Source of the DNA: Carposina sasakii
Lineage: Eukaryota > Arthropoda > Insecta > Lepidoptera > Carposinidae
DNA: 64,000 nt
NCBI GenBank assembly: GCA_014607495.2
Contig: CP053148.1
Coordinates: 558,001 to 622,000, forward strand
Direction of reading: 5' to 3'
Below, piece after piece: positions 1-11,549 of this stretch; position 1 is the first letter of the stretch, and each line of letters opens with the position of its first letter. The notes beneath the pieces are model-generated. The model searched no databases. It had not been told where the DNA came from and was given only the letters and a program-made list of their open reading frames with translations. The translations under genes and the position numbers were made by a program.

Positions 1-1128
1 AAATTTTTGTTCGTACGAAGTCCAAAAAATACCACAACTTGTGCTAGGTTTGTGCTGCAGAACGCCGAAATCTTCGATAAGTTGCGTTGTCGAGAAATTG
101 CAGAAATAAAATTTTGGAACATAAAAGCGTTAACGGTCAAAATTCATTTCAAAAAAACAAAATATGTGAGTGCTAGGCTAGTCTTCTATACCGTTCGAAT
201 AACGAGAATAAATAATTTTTTCAAAAATGAAAAAACAAAATTTTAAAAAAAAAATTTTGACGAAGTAAAAAATACTGAAAGAACGCCGAAATCCCCATTC
301 GATAAGTCAATGCGTTGTCGAGAAATTGCAGAAATAAAACAACATAAAAGGATACATAAAAGCGTAAAAATAACATGCACTCATTTCTATGTGCTAACTT
401 GTGCTAGGCTTCTTCTATATCTACGTTCGATAACGAGAATAAATGTGCCTAAAAATGAAAAAACAAAATTGTTCGTACAAAGTTCCAAAAAATACCACAA
501 CTTGTGCTAGGTTTGTGCTGCACGCCGAAAACCCCACTTCGATAAGTCAATGCGTTGTCGAGAAATTGCATAACTTCAAAATAACGTTGCACTCATTTCA
601 AAAAAACAAAATATGTAACTTGGAAGTCTTCTAATCTACGTTCGAATAACGACCTAAAAATGAAAAAACAAAATTTTTTTAAAAAAATTTTTAGGTTTGT
701 GCTGCAGGTCGTGCAAAGTTCCAAAAAATACAATGCGTTGTCGAGAAATTGCAGAAATAAAATTTTGGAACATAAAAGCGTCAGAAATAACGGTCAAAAT
801 GCACTCATTTCAAAAAAAACAAAATATGTGCTAACTTGTGCTAGGCTAGTCTTCTATATCTACGTTCGAATAACGAGAATAAATGTGCAATTTTTTCTAA
901 AAATGAAAAAACAAAATTTTTTTAAAAAATTTTTTGATCGTGCAAAGTTCCAAAAAATGCCACAACTTTGCTAGGTTTGTGCTGCAAACGCCGAAATCCC
1001 CACTTCGATAAGTCAATGCGTTGTCGAGAAATTGCAGAAATAAAATTTTGGAACTAGCGTCAAAATAACGGTTAAAATGTTATATGTGCTAACAGGCTAG
1101 TTTTATAGTTCGAATAACGAGAATAAAT
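1..1128. repeat. AT-rich tandem repeat, about 230 bp unit, five diverged copies
   Basis: The motif TGCGTTGTCGAGAAATTGCA recurs at about 83, 311, 551, 734 and 1017, so unit lengths are 228, 240, 183 and 283. Each unit also carries a CAAAATATGTG motif, a GTGCTAGGCTAG motif, GAATAACGAGAATAAAT and a run like AAAAATGAAAAAACAAAATTTTT. Copies differ mainly by insertions and deletions. Short ORFs here (for example 660-974) are low-complexity Lys/Phe/Asn translations that follow the repeat and are not genes. The block runs off the left edge of the window. Confidence 0.85.
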
Positions 1129-1265
1129 GAGCAATTTCTCGACAACGCATGACTTATCGAAGTTTTCGGCGTTCTGCAGCACAAACCTAGCACAAGTATT
1201 TTTTGGAACTTCGTACGAACTAAGTTTTTTCATTTTTAGAAAAAATTGCACATTTATTCTCGCCA
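1129..1265. repeat. Inverted copy of the 1-1128 repeat unit
   Basis: The sequence starting GCAATTTCTCGACAACGCA is the reverse complement of the repeat core. It continues through reverse complements of the GCCGAAA, TGCAGCACAAACC and TTTTTTGGAAC motifs, then of the AAAATGAAAAAAC and GAATAAAT motifs. It lies head-to-head with the last forward unit and closes the array. Confidence 0.8.
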
Positions 1266-1700
1266 GTTTTAGAAGACTTTTAGCATTAAAAAGTGAATTT
1301 AAACCTGCATTATTTTTTAATGGTTTTTCATAAACCGTCTTGATATTGATTTTTCGTTTGCAGCACATGAAAGAATCGAAGCAATTTAATTTTGACAAAA
1401 TGGCGGTGCTGCGATTTTTTTTCAATCGCATCTTCTACAGCGTTAAAATTTGCTTTACGGCACAGTATAGCACAGCCCTGCACAAACTCGTTATTTTATC
1501 AATTTTACAAATGGCGGTGCTAGTTATTTTTTTTATTTTTCCTGTAACTTTTTAATTTTTTGATATTTTAAAATTTTATTTACGGCCAAGTCAGCACATG
1601 CCTAGCACAATCTAGCACAACTATTATTTTTTTAAATTTCCAAAATGGCGGTGCTAACTTCACACACATTGAGATTCCGTAGTTTTCGGGAACGACCAGT
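1266..1700. repeat. Diverged repeat with three AATGGCGGTGCT motifs
   Basis: AATGGCGGTGCT occurs at 1399, 1510 and 1644 amid T-runs and GTATAGCACAGCC / CCTAGCACAATC motifs that recall the neighbouring array. At 1670-1700 a fragment reading GAGATTCCGTAGTTTTCGGG matches the end region of the MITE at 10545-10889. The mixture looks like repeat debris with no coding potential. From 1700 to about 2280 I see no feature. Confidence 0.5.
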
Positions 1701-2639
1701 ATCCCAGAAATATTGTAACAAAACAATTTGAAGATTTCATCTGATAAATATAATATTATGCAAAACATCGCTCAATCTTGATATTGGCTGTAAGTTTGTT
1801 TGGAGTAGATTATACCAATATTACACAGAAGTAACTGAAACACAAATTATTAATCAACTATGTATTTGAATAAAATATTTTTCTTAATAAGTTATCTTTG
1901 ACGTTTTGGATATTACATTATATACACCTTACCTATAACATAACTTGAGTATATGAAAGGCGGAACAAGCTCAAATGTCTAGTACAATGTTATCTCAATT
2001 TTTAGATGTCCATGTTATTCTGATGTACAGCTAAGTACTGCCAAGTTTCATTAAAACCTGTTAGGTCATATTTGCATGAAAGAGTAACAAATGTACAAAT
2101 CAACAAACAATTTTATGATGTTACAGTCGCGATGATAAACCAGATGATATTAATTTTATATTACCTCAAAATATGTTAATGATACTGACTATAGAATTTA
2201 TACGATGGTTATTTTGATCATCTGGGTCATAGTGAGATTTAATTTTCATAAATTTTTAAATGTCTAAAGTCGAAAAGTAACATCTTACCCCAACTTGGGG
2301 CAAATTGTTAACAAGCCAGGGTAAGTTGTTATCATATCTGTTCAAGCTATTATATGTAAAATAAAATAATAATAAATGATTAAACTAACTCTGTGTATTT
2401 AAGTAATAATCAACAATGTCGTTGGAATCATCAGGTAAATATTTTTATGAATAAAAGTAACTATTATTTGTACTTTAAAAAATAATTAACCTTTTATAAG
2501 TAATTAAGAGCTGAAATAACTTGTAGCTAATCAACCTTGTTCATAATTTCAGTCTTGAATCATATTGCCTTGTCGTATGCCAAAAATAATTACCATCATA
2601 GGTAGAAATAGCTATATTACTTATAATTATTAATATATA

Positions 2640-2995
2640 CATACATACGAGTAATAATCACGCCTCTTTCCCGGAGGGGTAGGCAGAGATCACGGATCTC
2701 CGTTTGCTACGATCCTGACCCACCTCTTTCGCTTCATTTACTTTCATGATATTCTTTATGCACGCTCGTCAGTTTAGGGTACTCTTGACCTGACCTTTCT
2801 TTAGAATTTCACCAATTTGATTGGTGAAAGTCCGGCGAGGTCTTCCCCTTCCAACCCCTCAATCCACTCTTCCGTTGTACACTTTCTTTGTCAGTCTACT
2901 TTCACTCATCCTCTCCACATGCCCAAACTACCTCAACATACCCTTCTCAATCTTCGTCACCACGTCCTCATTCATTTATACCACACTTCTTTCTG
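2640..2995 (-). pseudogene. LINE reverse-transcriptase C-terminal fragment
   Basis: Read on the minus strand from about 2960 to 2760, the translation contains FGHVERM, then TKKVYNGRVD, then GRGRPRRTF, broken by stop codons. This is the usual C-terminal signature (W/F-GH-V-RM...GRGRPR-T) of non-LTR retrotransposon ORF2 proteins in insects. The plus-strand ORFs over the same bases (2821-3076) are shadows of this antisense fragment. It probably inserted into the pogo-like element after that element arrived. Confidence 0.6.
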
Positions 2996-3364
2996 ATCAC
3001 CTCATTTCTTATCCTATCTTTTAAAATTATTAATCTTCAGAAGATATATCAGAATCACAGTTCGCAAGACTTATGACCTATGTATGCATAGGTCAATAAG
3101 TCTTGATTTTTCCTGCATCTCGAATGGATCCAGTTCTTACATCCTTGAAACCACCCATTCCTCTCCAGAAAGCGAATTACCTATCCAGTACCTACCACAA
3201 CACTCTAGACAATGATTCTCTCAACTGTCCTCTTCACTCTCAGAATTTCACTTCTTATTTGTAAAAACTCCGTTTAACTGATTTTCCCTTTCCTTTACCA
3301 TCTCTATTTTCTTGTTTTGTTTTACCCTTCCCTTTTTTATTTTTTTCCTTTATTATTTTTTAAT

Positions 3365-3853
3365 TCTTCATTGATGCTACTCACTTTCCTTTTCTTGGTT
3401 TGCTCTTCTGCTAAGGCTTGTTTCTCAGGAGTATTAGTTAAAACGGTGGATTTTCTAATTCGTCTCTTATTTGTTCCAATCCTTGGTGGTGCCTTCGGAA
3501 AAGGTCGTACTACTTCCGTAGAGAAAAGGACTTGATCTTCGAGTTGTTCTTCTATGACACCAGAAGATTCAGGAAAATAACAACCCCTGATGGCCCTGGC
3601 ACATCAAAAACAGTATAAGTTACTATAAAGTTATAGTTGCATAATCGTGTGTAACAGTCTCAGAGACAGCTTCTAAATTATTTGTAATTATGTCATTTGA
3701 AACGCCTAAAGCTGAAACTTCTGATGCGTCAATTGAAGCTAAAGGGCGATCTGTAACATACGATGGAGCATAGTTGTCTTCTGTAAAAACGTTGGGGTCA
3801 TAAGGCCAAATGCCAGTTTTTCTGAAAGCGCTCATAACATTTACGAGAGTCAT
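3365..3853 (-). pseudogene. pogo-like transposase, C-terminal piece (broken)
   Basis: The minus-strand ORF from 3853 begins with a segment containing AFRKTGIWPYDP, then a stretch ending SYVTDRP, both typical of CENP-B/pogo/jerky-family DDE_1 transposases just after the catalytic domain. Further down, after a frameshift, minus-strand sequence near 3500-3370 reads PKAPPRIGTNKRR and then TNTPEKQALAEEQ, the usual basic C-terminal tail. The DDE core that should precede it is absent, so the gene cannot be functional. Confidence 0.65.
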
Positions 3854-4005
3854 TCATTCTAATACTTTATTGTACACAGTAAAGTTTTCACACATAAAAT
3901 AAAGAGAGTCACTGCAAGAGGTAGCGCATATCTAATAATTTCTGGGATCTCGTAAATCGACATTGTTTTGCCAGGATTATTTTAATTCCTTGGCAACAGT
4001 TTTTA

Positions 4006-4095
4006 TTTTTCATCGTTGATAACTGCATCTGCCGCCTTTTGCATCAACTCCTGTGACACAGAACCTCGTGTTGATCTTCTAGTATAAGTCCGCAT
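4006..4095 (-). pseudogene. pogo-like transposase, N-terminal HTH piece
   Basis: From an ATG at 4095 the minus strand encodes MRTYTRRSTRGSVSQELMQK followed by AADAVINDEK and a stop. This resembles the start of pogo/Tigger-type proteins, where a basic stretch leads into the first helix of the DNA-binding domain. The sequence between this piece and the C-terminal piece at 3853 is too short for the whole transposase, which indicates a large internal deletion. Confidence 0.55.
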
Positions 4096-4138
4096 GCTAC
4101 AAAATAAAATAAAAAAATATATTCCATTATTGGTACCA

Positions 4139-4205
4139 ATGATTTGGGGCAAGTTGTTCCGAGGTCACAACATGCTGCCAAAAAAAGGAACAACTAGCCC
4201 CAATC
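4139..4205. repeat. Short hairpin of GGGGCAAGTTGTTCC / GGAACAACTAGCCCC
   Basis: Two arms of about 19 bases in inverted orientation flank about 26 bases. The arms repeat the terminal motif of the surrounding pogo-like element (GGGGCAA near 2300), so this is probably a sub-terminal repeat or a second terminus. Confidence 0.5.
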
Positions 4206-4620
4206 ACACGTGTCGAAAAAAAAATTATAGGTTATGTTATGAAACATAGATAATTTACGCATAGTATACCATAAAAATATATAAATCCTTGCATTAAAAT
4301 ACTGCAACACTAAAGGTTAATCTTTGAAATTCGTGAAATAGACAAAAAATTACAAATACAAAAATATTTACTAACGTGAACCAATGAGGCGCGTGCTGCA
4401 GTTCCTATGTTGCGGGCTTATTGGCCTGTTCAAGATACCTGCCGTCGGTGCGCAGTAGCATTCTATTTTACGACGTGTTTACTCAATATTTTTGTCTCTT
4501 TTCCTCGCGGAGTTAAATCAATCGGAACAACTTACCCTGGTAACTCCTAACCCCGCTCTCCCCTACATAGGATTTACTAGAATACAATAGCTGCATCTTC
4601 TCCTAAGGAATTTAGATGCG

Positions 4621-4887
4621 TTGCAAGCAATGTATTCGTTTGATGCGCAAAGTACAAATGTACCTACAAAACTAACATTATAACATTTTGACATGGCATC
4701 TTTGAAAAAAATGTTTGTTAACCGATTCCATATGAATTTATGTAAAAAAAAAGGAAAATATTAATGTAAATTTGGACCTTAATATCTTGGAAACCGGTGG
4801 TTTCCCATGGGTGCTTCTATAGAAGATCGTGATGTTACAAAGAATACGAGGTATTAAAAGAAAAAAGTTGACGTTTTACATCCTGTA
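4621..4887. mobile_element. MITE fragment (family of 31465-31860)
   Basis: The segment from GCAAGCAATGTATTCGTTTG to TTTTACATCCTGTATA matches the right two thirds of the element at 31465-31860 in the same order, including the TTAATATCTTGGAAACC and GAATACGAGGTATTAAAAGA motifs. The left terminal repeat is missing. From 4888 to 5707 I see nothing recognisable. Confidence 0.7.
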
Positions 4888-5707
4888 TACACCGAATGAT
4901 AGCGAGTGTATCTAATTGCAAAATTAGAGACGACATTATGCACTGAGTGTACAGAGTGTATAATGTCGTAGTCTAAACTTACCTTAACAGGTAAAAATAG
5001 AATCTAGCTAGAATCCTGGCAATGGTTCTAGGGAACTGCATAGATACATTACAATAAACTTGACTAAAGTGCTTATAATGATAATAGTAGCGATACAATA
5101 CAGAGCTTGGCAACCTTTGGGTTAAAACTTACAGCCAATTTCAATAACCGATCCTGAGAGATTTTTTGCATTAATCTGATTACATTTTCAAAGTCGCGAA
5201 TTTTGTTAACGGATAAGTCATTGTTTTGATACAAAATTTCGATTGTGGATTTAAAAAATGTGAGTTATTTTTATTTTTCTAGTATTGGATTATCGGTCGT
5301 TATAGTTTTATAGTATGTTCTAATATTTCATATCACATTTCCGTCACCAAACCGACACTTTATACATATAAGATTAGATAACTAGGCTAATGAACTTACT
5401 ATTTACGTAATTAATCGTACCTACATAATTCAAGTAAGGTCAAAACAAAATTATAATGTTTATTTACCAATAGATAATTAAGTGTATGTAGATTAAAATA
5501 CCTTTATAGAATTACTTGGAAATATTTCTCAGTGGATTCGTAACGGCTTGCTAGATTTTTGTGCTCCAAAGCGGCAGTAGGCTTACCCATTACCACCTGA
5601 CGTGATACGTAATGGCCTAACTAGTGAAATATGAATGTGTACTTTGCACTTTTAATTTATATTTAATCATCTTTGGGATAATGCATTAAGTATACGTCGT
5701 AAGTACC

Positions 5708-6017
5708 TATACAGGATGATTTTTGATCGTCAACGTTTCCGAAAACTACAGAGTAATGGAAGCATACCTGGGAAGTGTCCCAAAATATTAGGGTCCAAAG
5801 TTGAGTAAATAGACTGCGTTTTTCTGCATTGCACATCAGAAATTTTTTCATTCTGTCTATAAAAAAACTAACATAAACACTAGACACTATAAATTTCGCA
5901 CGATCAAGGAATTTTAAATTTTTTTTCAATTTTTTTTTTTTTTTCCCAGCATTATAAACTTATTTATTTCATCTATAGAATTACCCTTCGTTAAAGGTAA
6001 AAAAAACATCCTGTATA
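5708..6017. mobile_element. MITE with TATACAGGATG ... CATCCTGTATA ends
   Basis: Inverted ends begin TATACAGGATGA and finish ACATCCTGTATA. The interior carries GGTCAACGTTTCC-type and AATATTAGGGTCCAAAG motifs in reverse orientation relative to the copies at 10545 and 14671. The short ORF at 5663-5929 is a translation of this element. From 6018 to 6290 nothing is seen. Confidence 0.7.
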
Positions 6018-6293
6018 AATAATACCGCCAGTTCTATTTCAGAAAATTCATGGCTTCATATTACTATAGAATTACCGAGAAATTTTTCTTACTCAGCTAT
6101 TTTAATTGACTTATTTTTATACCTGGCAGCTTAATCCGACTTCGATCTCAGCTCAACATCAAAGAAGATAAAGAAGAATAGTTTTTTGCAAGGTTTTTTC
6201 CGAGATAATGTTTAATCCTCAAAGCGAGCAGTTACTGTTGTTGGCTGTAGCTAGCACGGTATCACAACATGCCTGAGGATAAGTTCAAGTTAT

Positions 6294-6440
6294 TTTTTAC
6301 CCGACTGCGCGACGCAAAGGAGTGGTAATGTGTTTAACAGCCTATGTATGTATGTATGTTCCTTTGAAGCACTACACAGACCAAACGCCTCGGCAGATTT
6401 TTATGATTCACACGTCAATCGATTCAACTTAGATACTAGA
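6294..6440. mobile_element. Partial copy of the ACCCGACTGCGCGACGC element
   Basis: The sequence starts TTTACCCGACTGCGCGACGC, runs through AAAGGAGTGGTAATGTG and a TATG microsatellite, then CCAAACGCCTCGGCAGATTT. It matches the first 150 bp of the larger elements at 29554 and 43404. Only the left end is present. Confidence 0.75.
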
Positions 6441-8340
6441 TTTTTAAAATTATTTTTAGATATACTACTGCTTTTCTATGTAATAAAAATTATTACCTCA
6501 AAATTGGAAGATTAATTGTCTATTTATGCTCGGTCTTGCCCAAAACGCTTGTGACGTTTGACTAAAATAATAATATTGTAAATAAGGAGATCCATGACGA
6601 TCAGCATAATTTACTACATCTGTTCGACATGAAAGACCATTGTACAAAAATGTTGACAATTTCTGGCAAGTCACCAAGACATGAGATAAATTAACTAGCC
6701 TGTCAACGAACCATTCGCTTGATTTGCATGGAATTATGTCACGCATAATGAAAATATATGACCGATGTATTAATCACGACTAAAATCCCTTTCAACAATA
6801 CCTACAAGTTATGGTAATCATACTGATGCACTTAAATACCTTCTTCTTGATTCACTCTACATATTTAAAAAATCTGCATCAAAATCCGTTGCGTAGTTTT
6901 AAAGATATAAGGTACAGCGCGGCGTGGATGAAAATCTTAGGGACAAATGCACATTTATTATTATTTTTTTTCATTAAGTTCACAGCTAGGGACCAAAATC
7001 TATTTGACGCATTAAAAAAATGTTTTATTGCGGTGCTATGTCCCACTTCATTTACAAAATAAATTTGGGGTGATAATAACAAAACAACATCAAAAGACAC
7101 TATTATTTACACCATGTAATGTCCTGTACAGCCCCGCGGAAAAAGTGCTGTTTTAACTCACTCATCATCTGCATTTGCCTTCTGTCATCATACCAAGCAA
7201 CACGAACGCCAAAACGTAAGTCCTGGCGCAGGAATGGTATGTGTATTTAAAAAACTAAAAGAACCTAATTGCCGAATTATTACATTTAAATAATAGTATA
7301 ATTTGTACTTTATTACTTAATTCTAAGACGCGCAACTAGTAATAGTCCCGCTTTTTGCAGGATGACAAAACCTATTGGATGTAAAAGTACGCCACTACCT
7401 TTATGGTAGGAAGACGGCAGTGCGTAATGTTTTTAAAATCGAAATGCCTAAAATACAATTTCAGTAATTCAACTCACGACATCAACTTGATCAAAGGCAT
7501 AGAATCTTATGCGGCGATGCATTCATCGAATGAGATTACCGCCACCTTCTCGTCTTAACCCCATTCTGTAATCCAGCCAGTACTTTCGTCTATCTAAACA
7601 CTATGGCGGCATTTTCTGTCCAATCGAGCATGGTATGTCTGCACTTAGGTGATAGGCATAAGACACATATCGTAGATTTAAAGATGGAAGGGAACCGTAA
7701 ATGGTTGGCATTCATGCTGATAAAAGTTATTTTTAACTGTTCTCAAAAAATATCATATATTGAAGTACAAAGATACTTGTATTATTATCTACTTCAATCC
7801 CACGATTGACGGGTTTCTTCTCTAGAATACCCGATAACATAAACCCGCTTGCATACTGATGATAACCTACATTCTACTTGAATGCTACTGGCGCCAAATG
7901 TATTTTCGAAACCGGTGCAAGCATAATAAGTTACACCTTTTTTTGAGTAGCTTAGAGGAATCGATAACTAAGGTAGGGGGTTAATTTGCATTTAACAAAT
8001 TTTGGACCATTCCATGTTGATAGATTTTGGGAGGTCCATCTTATATGCAGGAGATTTTAAAAAATCGATGAATTTTTGCTGGCAGCTATCGAGGTGCAGA
8101 AAAGAAATTCCTTATTTCTGGTTTTCGCTGAATGCGAGATCTTATAGGAGATACCATGGCATCGTTTTATGCTAAGAAAACTCACTAGCACTAACCGTGT
8201 TCCTTAATTTGTTATTATAGATGAATAAACATTATTACCAACTAATAACGAAAAATCTAAAGTTTTCAAGAGAATTCATATGATGTTCGTATTTATAATT
8301 CCGCTGGTTGTATGTCTCACTTTTTTTTTAATGCAAACGT
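6441..8340. other. Gene-free AT-rich sequence
   Basis: Several short ORFs occur on both strands, but none has a recognisable motif, and none can be chained to others through plausible splice sites. Some fragments (6830-6920, for instance) look like the tail of a common lepidopteran repeat with a TTTAAAAAATCTGCATCAAA motif. I see no confident feature. Confidence 0.5.
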
Positions 8341-8344
8341 TAAA

Positions 8345-8510
8345 TCCACTGAATATTATATATTTTTGGCTATACTTCGAATACAAAAGTTATAGAAAGT
8401 GGATATAAAATTTCGCCAGCGTAAAAAATCGAGGTTGTTGAAATTCACCCATATAAGCATACTTAGGGACAGACAGACAGCGGGACGACTTTGTTTTATA
8501 GTTGGTGATA
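8345..8510. repeat. Interspersed repeat fragment (CATAGGGACAGACAGACAGCGG type)
   Basis: The stretch ending TTAGGGACAGACAGACAGCGG and GACTTTGTTTTATA matches the end of the repeat at 31218-31430 (AGGGACAGACATCAGCGG, AACTTTATTTTATAA). Only the 3' part is recognisable here. Confidence 0.55.
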
Positions 8511-8824
8511 TAAAAAAAATCAAAAGGTTGTCCACACCTGGTTTTAACTCTCATTCTGCATTTGCCTTATCAGCAACCGCGAGTATCCTTGGTACTGGTA
8601 TAATCAAGTATTTTACTCTAGTGTGTAAATGAGGGAGTTGGTAGGTTGATTCTGATAAAAGTTATTTTTAAAACCACTTACATTCGTGCATCGACCTACT
8701 GCTTTGTCATTTAATGGCATCTGCACCCGTATGATGAATCGAGATGGAATAATTAGACAAGGCAAGTATTTCTAGTGTGTAAAAGGGATTGCAAACCACT
8801 TTTATACCTACTGTTATTTTCTAT

Positions 8825-8985
8825 CAACACCACCAGTCCAGCTGAAAATCAGCGCTGCAGACCTTTTGTTTTGGCCTGCAGCTGTATGCTGAGCTGGTTT
8901 CCGTTACAACAAATTGTTTTGTTTTCTATTTGTTTCTCATACATTGTAAAAGTATGTAAATGCTGAATAAATCATTTGTTATTGT
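8825..8985. repeat. Repeat tail with an imperfect hairpin
   Basis: CCAGCTGAAAATCAGCGCTGCAG near 8838 pairs imperfectly with CTGCAGCTGTATGCTGAGCTGG near 8876. It is followed by a T-rich stretch and GAATAAATC at about 8965. This has the look of a retroposon 3' end. I do not recognise the family. Confidence 0.35.
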
Positions 8986-9149
8986 TATCAGCCCTAATTC
9001 ATTCGGTCCTGGCTCTAGGACGTGTGTCCATTCTAATTTTTAAGTCTATTTTTTACATTCAAAGTACATACACTTAGTTAACCTAGTTATTAATAGGTCT
9101 ATGAATTTGACGTAAAATTGAAACATCTCGCTCTCACCAAAATTCACCA

Positions 9150-9240
9150 TACGGGTGCTGTCCCCGCTATGCTGAACGTGGCTATGGGATCTTGTCTGCA
9201 GTTCTGGCTACCCCATTTTGGTAATACAGCCGAGTGTATG
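9150..9240 (-). repeat. Fragment of the 'opal-board' repeat (GCTATGCTGAACGTGGC...GCAGTTCTGGC)
   Basis: The order GCTATGCTGAACGTGGCTATGGGATC, then TGCAGTTCTGGCTACCCC, then GGTAATACAGCCG recurs at 16400-16570, 17278-17335, 52410-52640, 57110-57250 and 61005-61215, and in the opposite orientation at 10916-11155. The nickname is only a label. From 9241 to 9720 nothing is seen. Confidence 0.6.
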
Positions 9241-9721
9241 TAAATATATATAAATATCTAATATTCCCTCTGTGGCAGTTTACATAAGGAGTGCGTTTTA
9301 CAATATGTGAACCATAGACGCAGACATGAATAGGCAATCCTAAGGCTGTATCAATCAGTAGAATAGCTAGATTTGTTTTCATTTTAGAAAAACAACGAAT
9401 ATAATTTTATACCTAGTTACTATTGATCAGTTATTGGCCATTTTTAATTTAATTTAACTTTAGTTACTTTCAGGCTTCAGTAGGAAAAGTGATAAAATTT
9501 TCTATAGCAATTTTACCTTAAAATTTTCTTATGTAAATATGTCTTATATTTAAATTCTAGGATAAATAAGTAGGTAATAAGTAGCTATTCATTCAAATGC
9601 AATGTTACGCTGAAATTCAAAACTTACCTTGTAGTAATTTAATGCACATCATTTGGGATTTAATACACATCTTTAAAAGTTAAACAAAGTCTTTTCTATA
9701 TTTGACTTTTTGAAATAACGC

Positions 9722-9875
9722 ATACAGGATGTAACAAAAGATGTATGTGAATCGAAATGCTACGAAAATAGCCCACTTTAAAGAACCCATTCACAAAATT
9801 GTAGACTAGAAATATGACATGTTTAAATATAAATACGAGTAATATAAATATCACCTTAGTATGAAAATATCTGAA
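9722..9875. mobile_element. Half of a GGATGTAACAAAA MITE
   Basis: The left end CATACAGGATGTAACAAAAG and the interior (TAGCCCACTTTAAAGAACCCA, CACAAAATT, ACATGTTTAAA) match the elements at 17564 and 60741. The right terminal repeat is not found. A fragment of the CAGTCCACTGCTGGACGTAGG repeat follows at 9893-9945, and a shard reading AAATAAACATGTGATTTC lies at 9967. Confidence 0.6.
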
Positions 9876-10544
9876 ATGTTCCTTCATGTCGTCAGCCTAT
9901 TGCAGTCTACCTACTGCTGGACGTAGGCCTTCCCCAGAAATGTTTCTTCATACCCACTAACTGGGAAAATAAACATGTGATTTCTAGCGTAATATTTAGC
10001 CGATTGTGAAAATTTGTACAATCAAACATTACAACTTATTGATATATATTTTACCTTTTTTATAGCCCTATACTTTAATTTATGCCATGAATACATTATA
10101 TGCATTTATATTTATTACTAGGCATTTACCTACAATATGCTGCAGCCGACTTCTGGTACTCGTAGTAAATAACATTCCAATTGTCAACTTCATATAGCCA
10201 CAAAACCACAATTAAATATGTTACTCGTATTAAATTTACTCTTAGTTATTTTGAATTTACTTCCAAAACTTGCCTACATCACTGAGAATATATAACTGTA
10301 TCAAGAAAATACAATTTTAGGACATTAGAATAGGATACAGAATCGGGCAATAAACATACAGGCTCACGGTTTTTATCTAATAGTTTTTTTTAAACAGTTT
10401 TCCTCATAATTCTATATTTTCTCTGAGATAGTGTGTACCACGATATTGGCACATTTGCACAGATAGTTTAATATTTTCCTTAAATTTAAGGTATTTGAAT
10501 TCTGAACCAAGTGTCAATAAATACTGAAATCAACCTATGACATC

Positions 10545-10889
10545 TACAGGGTGTTTTTTAACTAAGGGTACGTACTCTATACATCAATTAAAGTAAGTTT
10601 ATGCCAAAAAAAATCTGGGAAATGATGTAAATATTTTAAAAAAATTACTTGATTGGGCAAAATTGAGTGTCCAGTGTAGACAGATATTAATTAATTCTCG
10701 TGATAAAATCTTGCTACGCGCGTCTATGTGCATTTATGCAGAAAAACTCAGTCTATTTACCTAACTTTGGACCCTAATATCTTGGGAACCAGACACTTCC
10801 CAGGCATGCTTCCATGGAGAAAAATGATTGTGATGATGAGGAGATTCCGTAGTTTTCGGAAACATTGACGACCAAAATCATGCTGTATA
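10545..10889. mobile_element. MITE, GGGTACGTACTCTATACATCA family
   Basis: The element runs from TACAGGGTGTTTTTTAACTA to GACCAAAATCATGCTGTATA. Internal landmarks are GTACGTACTCTATACATCAA, CTTGCTACGCGCGTCTATG and GACCCTAATATCTTGGGAACC. The copy at 14671-15012 has the same order, and the one at 5708-6017 is a shorter relative in the other orientation. From 9990 to 10544 nothing is seen. Confidence 0.75.
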
Positions 10890-10915
10890 ATAAAATTCCT
10901 ATCAGAGAACTGCAG

Positions 10916-11155
10916 TAGCTGTACCTACAAGTAGTTGGCTATGTTGCCGAAATGGGATAGGCAGAACTACAGGATCACAAATTAGATCCCACAGTTACGT
11001 TTAGTATAGCGGGACTAGATGTAAGATCAGTGACAAGTTACGAGTATCAGCTGAGAAAATGCCCGAGTTCTCTTATCGACTCTTACGACACACATGGAAG
11101 GAGATGCAGCTGATGTATTCCAGTGGAGCCCCGCATCAGCACAGGATCAAATTCG
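10916..11155 (+). repeat. Interspersed repeat, opposite orientation to that at 16400
   Basis: The order TTGCCGAAATGGGATAGGC, ACAGGATCACAAATTAGATC, CGTTTAGTATAGCGGGAC, TGACAAGTTACGAG, GAGAAAATGCCCGAGTTC, GGAGATGCAGCTGATGTATT is the reverse of that seen in other copies. From 11160 to 11549 I see nothing. Confidence 0.7.
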
Positions 11156-11549
11156 CCCGAGAATAATTCCATCGTAGCTTTAGACTACGGAATCCTAGAA
11201 ATGACATTCATTATGTAAACGCTCGCTAAACGTAATTCCGAGACTGGTTTTATTTTGATGGCAAAAAGCAAAAAACGTACCTTGGAAATTCGTTTTCGAT
11301 ACCCATAATTTATCCACATTTGTTTATGTATTTGCTTAAATTATTCAAACAGGAACAATGTTCTAAATAAAGTAAATCTTTAAATTATGCTAATCAATGA
11401 ACCACGTTACATATTCACAATTAAAAATTTACTTAAATTAAAGTAATTAGCCTGTAGATATCCGTGGAATACGGAAAAGGACCTCGTTAAGAAGATAACC
11501 CCGGCATCGCAGAGATTTACAATCAAAACCCTCGCCTAAATTATAATTA

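Larger units (their letters stand above)
2284..4565 (-). mobile_element. Decayed pogo/Tigger-like DNA transposon
   Basis: The left end (2287-2335) and right end (4521-4560) share CCAGGGTAAGTTGTT in inverted orientation, consistent with terminal inverted repeats. Between them, on the minus strand, lie an N-terminal transposase piece (4095 down to about 4006) and a C-terminal piece (3853 down to about 3370), with the DDE catalytic core missing. A LINE fragment is inserted near the left end. The assignment to the pogo (CENP-B/jerky-like) group rests on the two protein pieces. The exact termini are uncertain. Confidence 0.6.

Noticed and set aside
660..974. 104-residue ORF in the left tandem array
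   Set aside because: Low-complexity Lys/Phe-rich product that follows the repeat unit; similar ORFs occur in each unit and are broken at different points.
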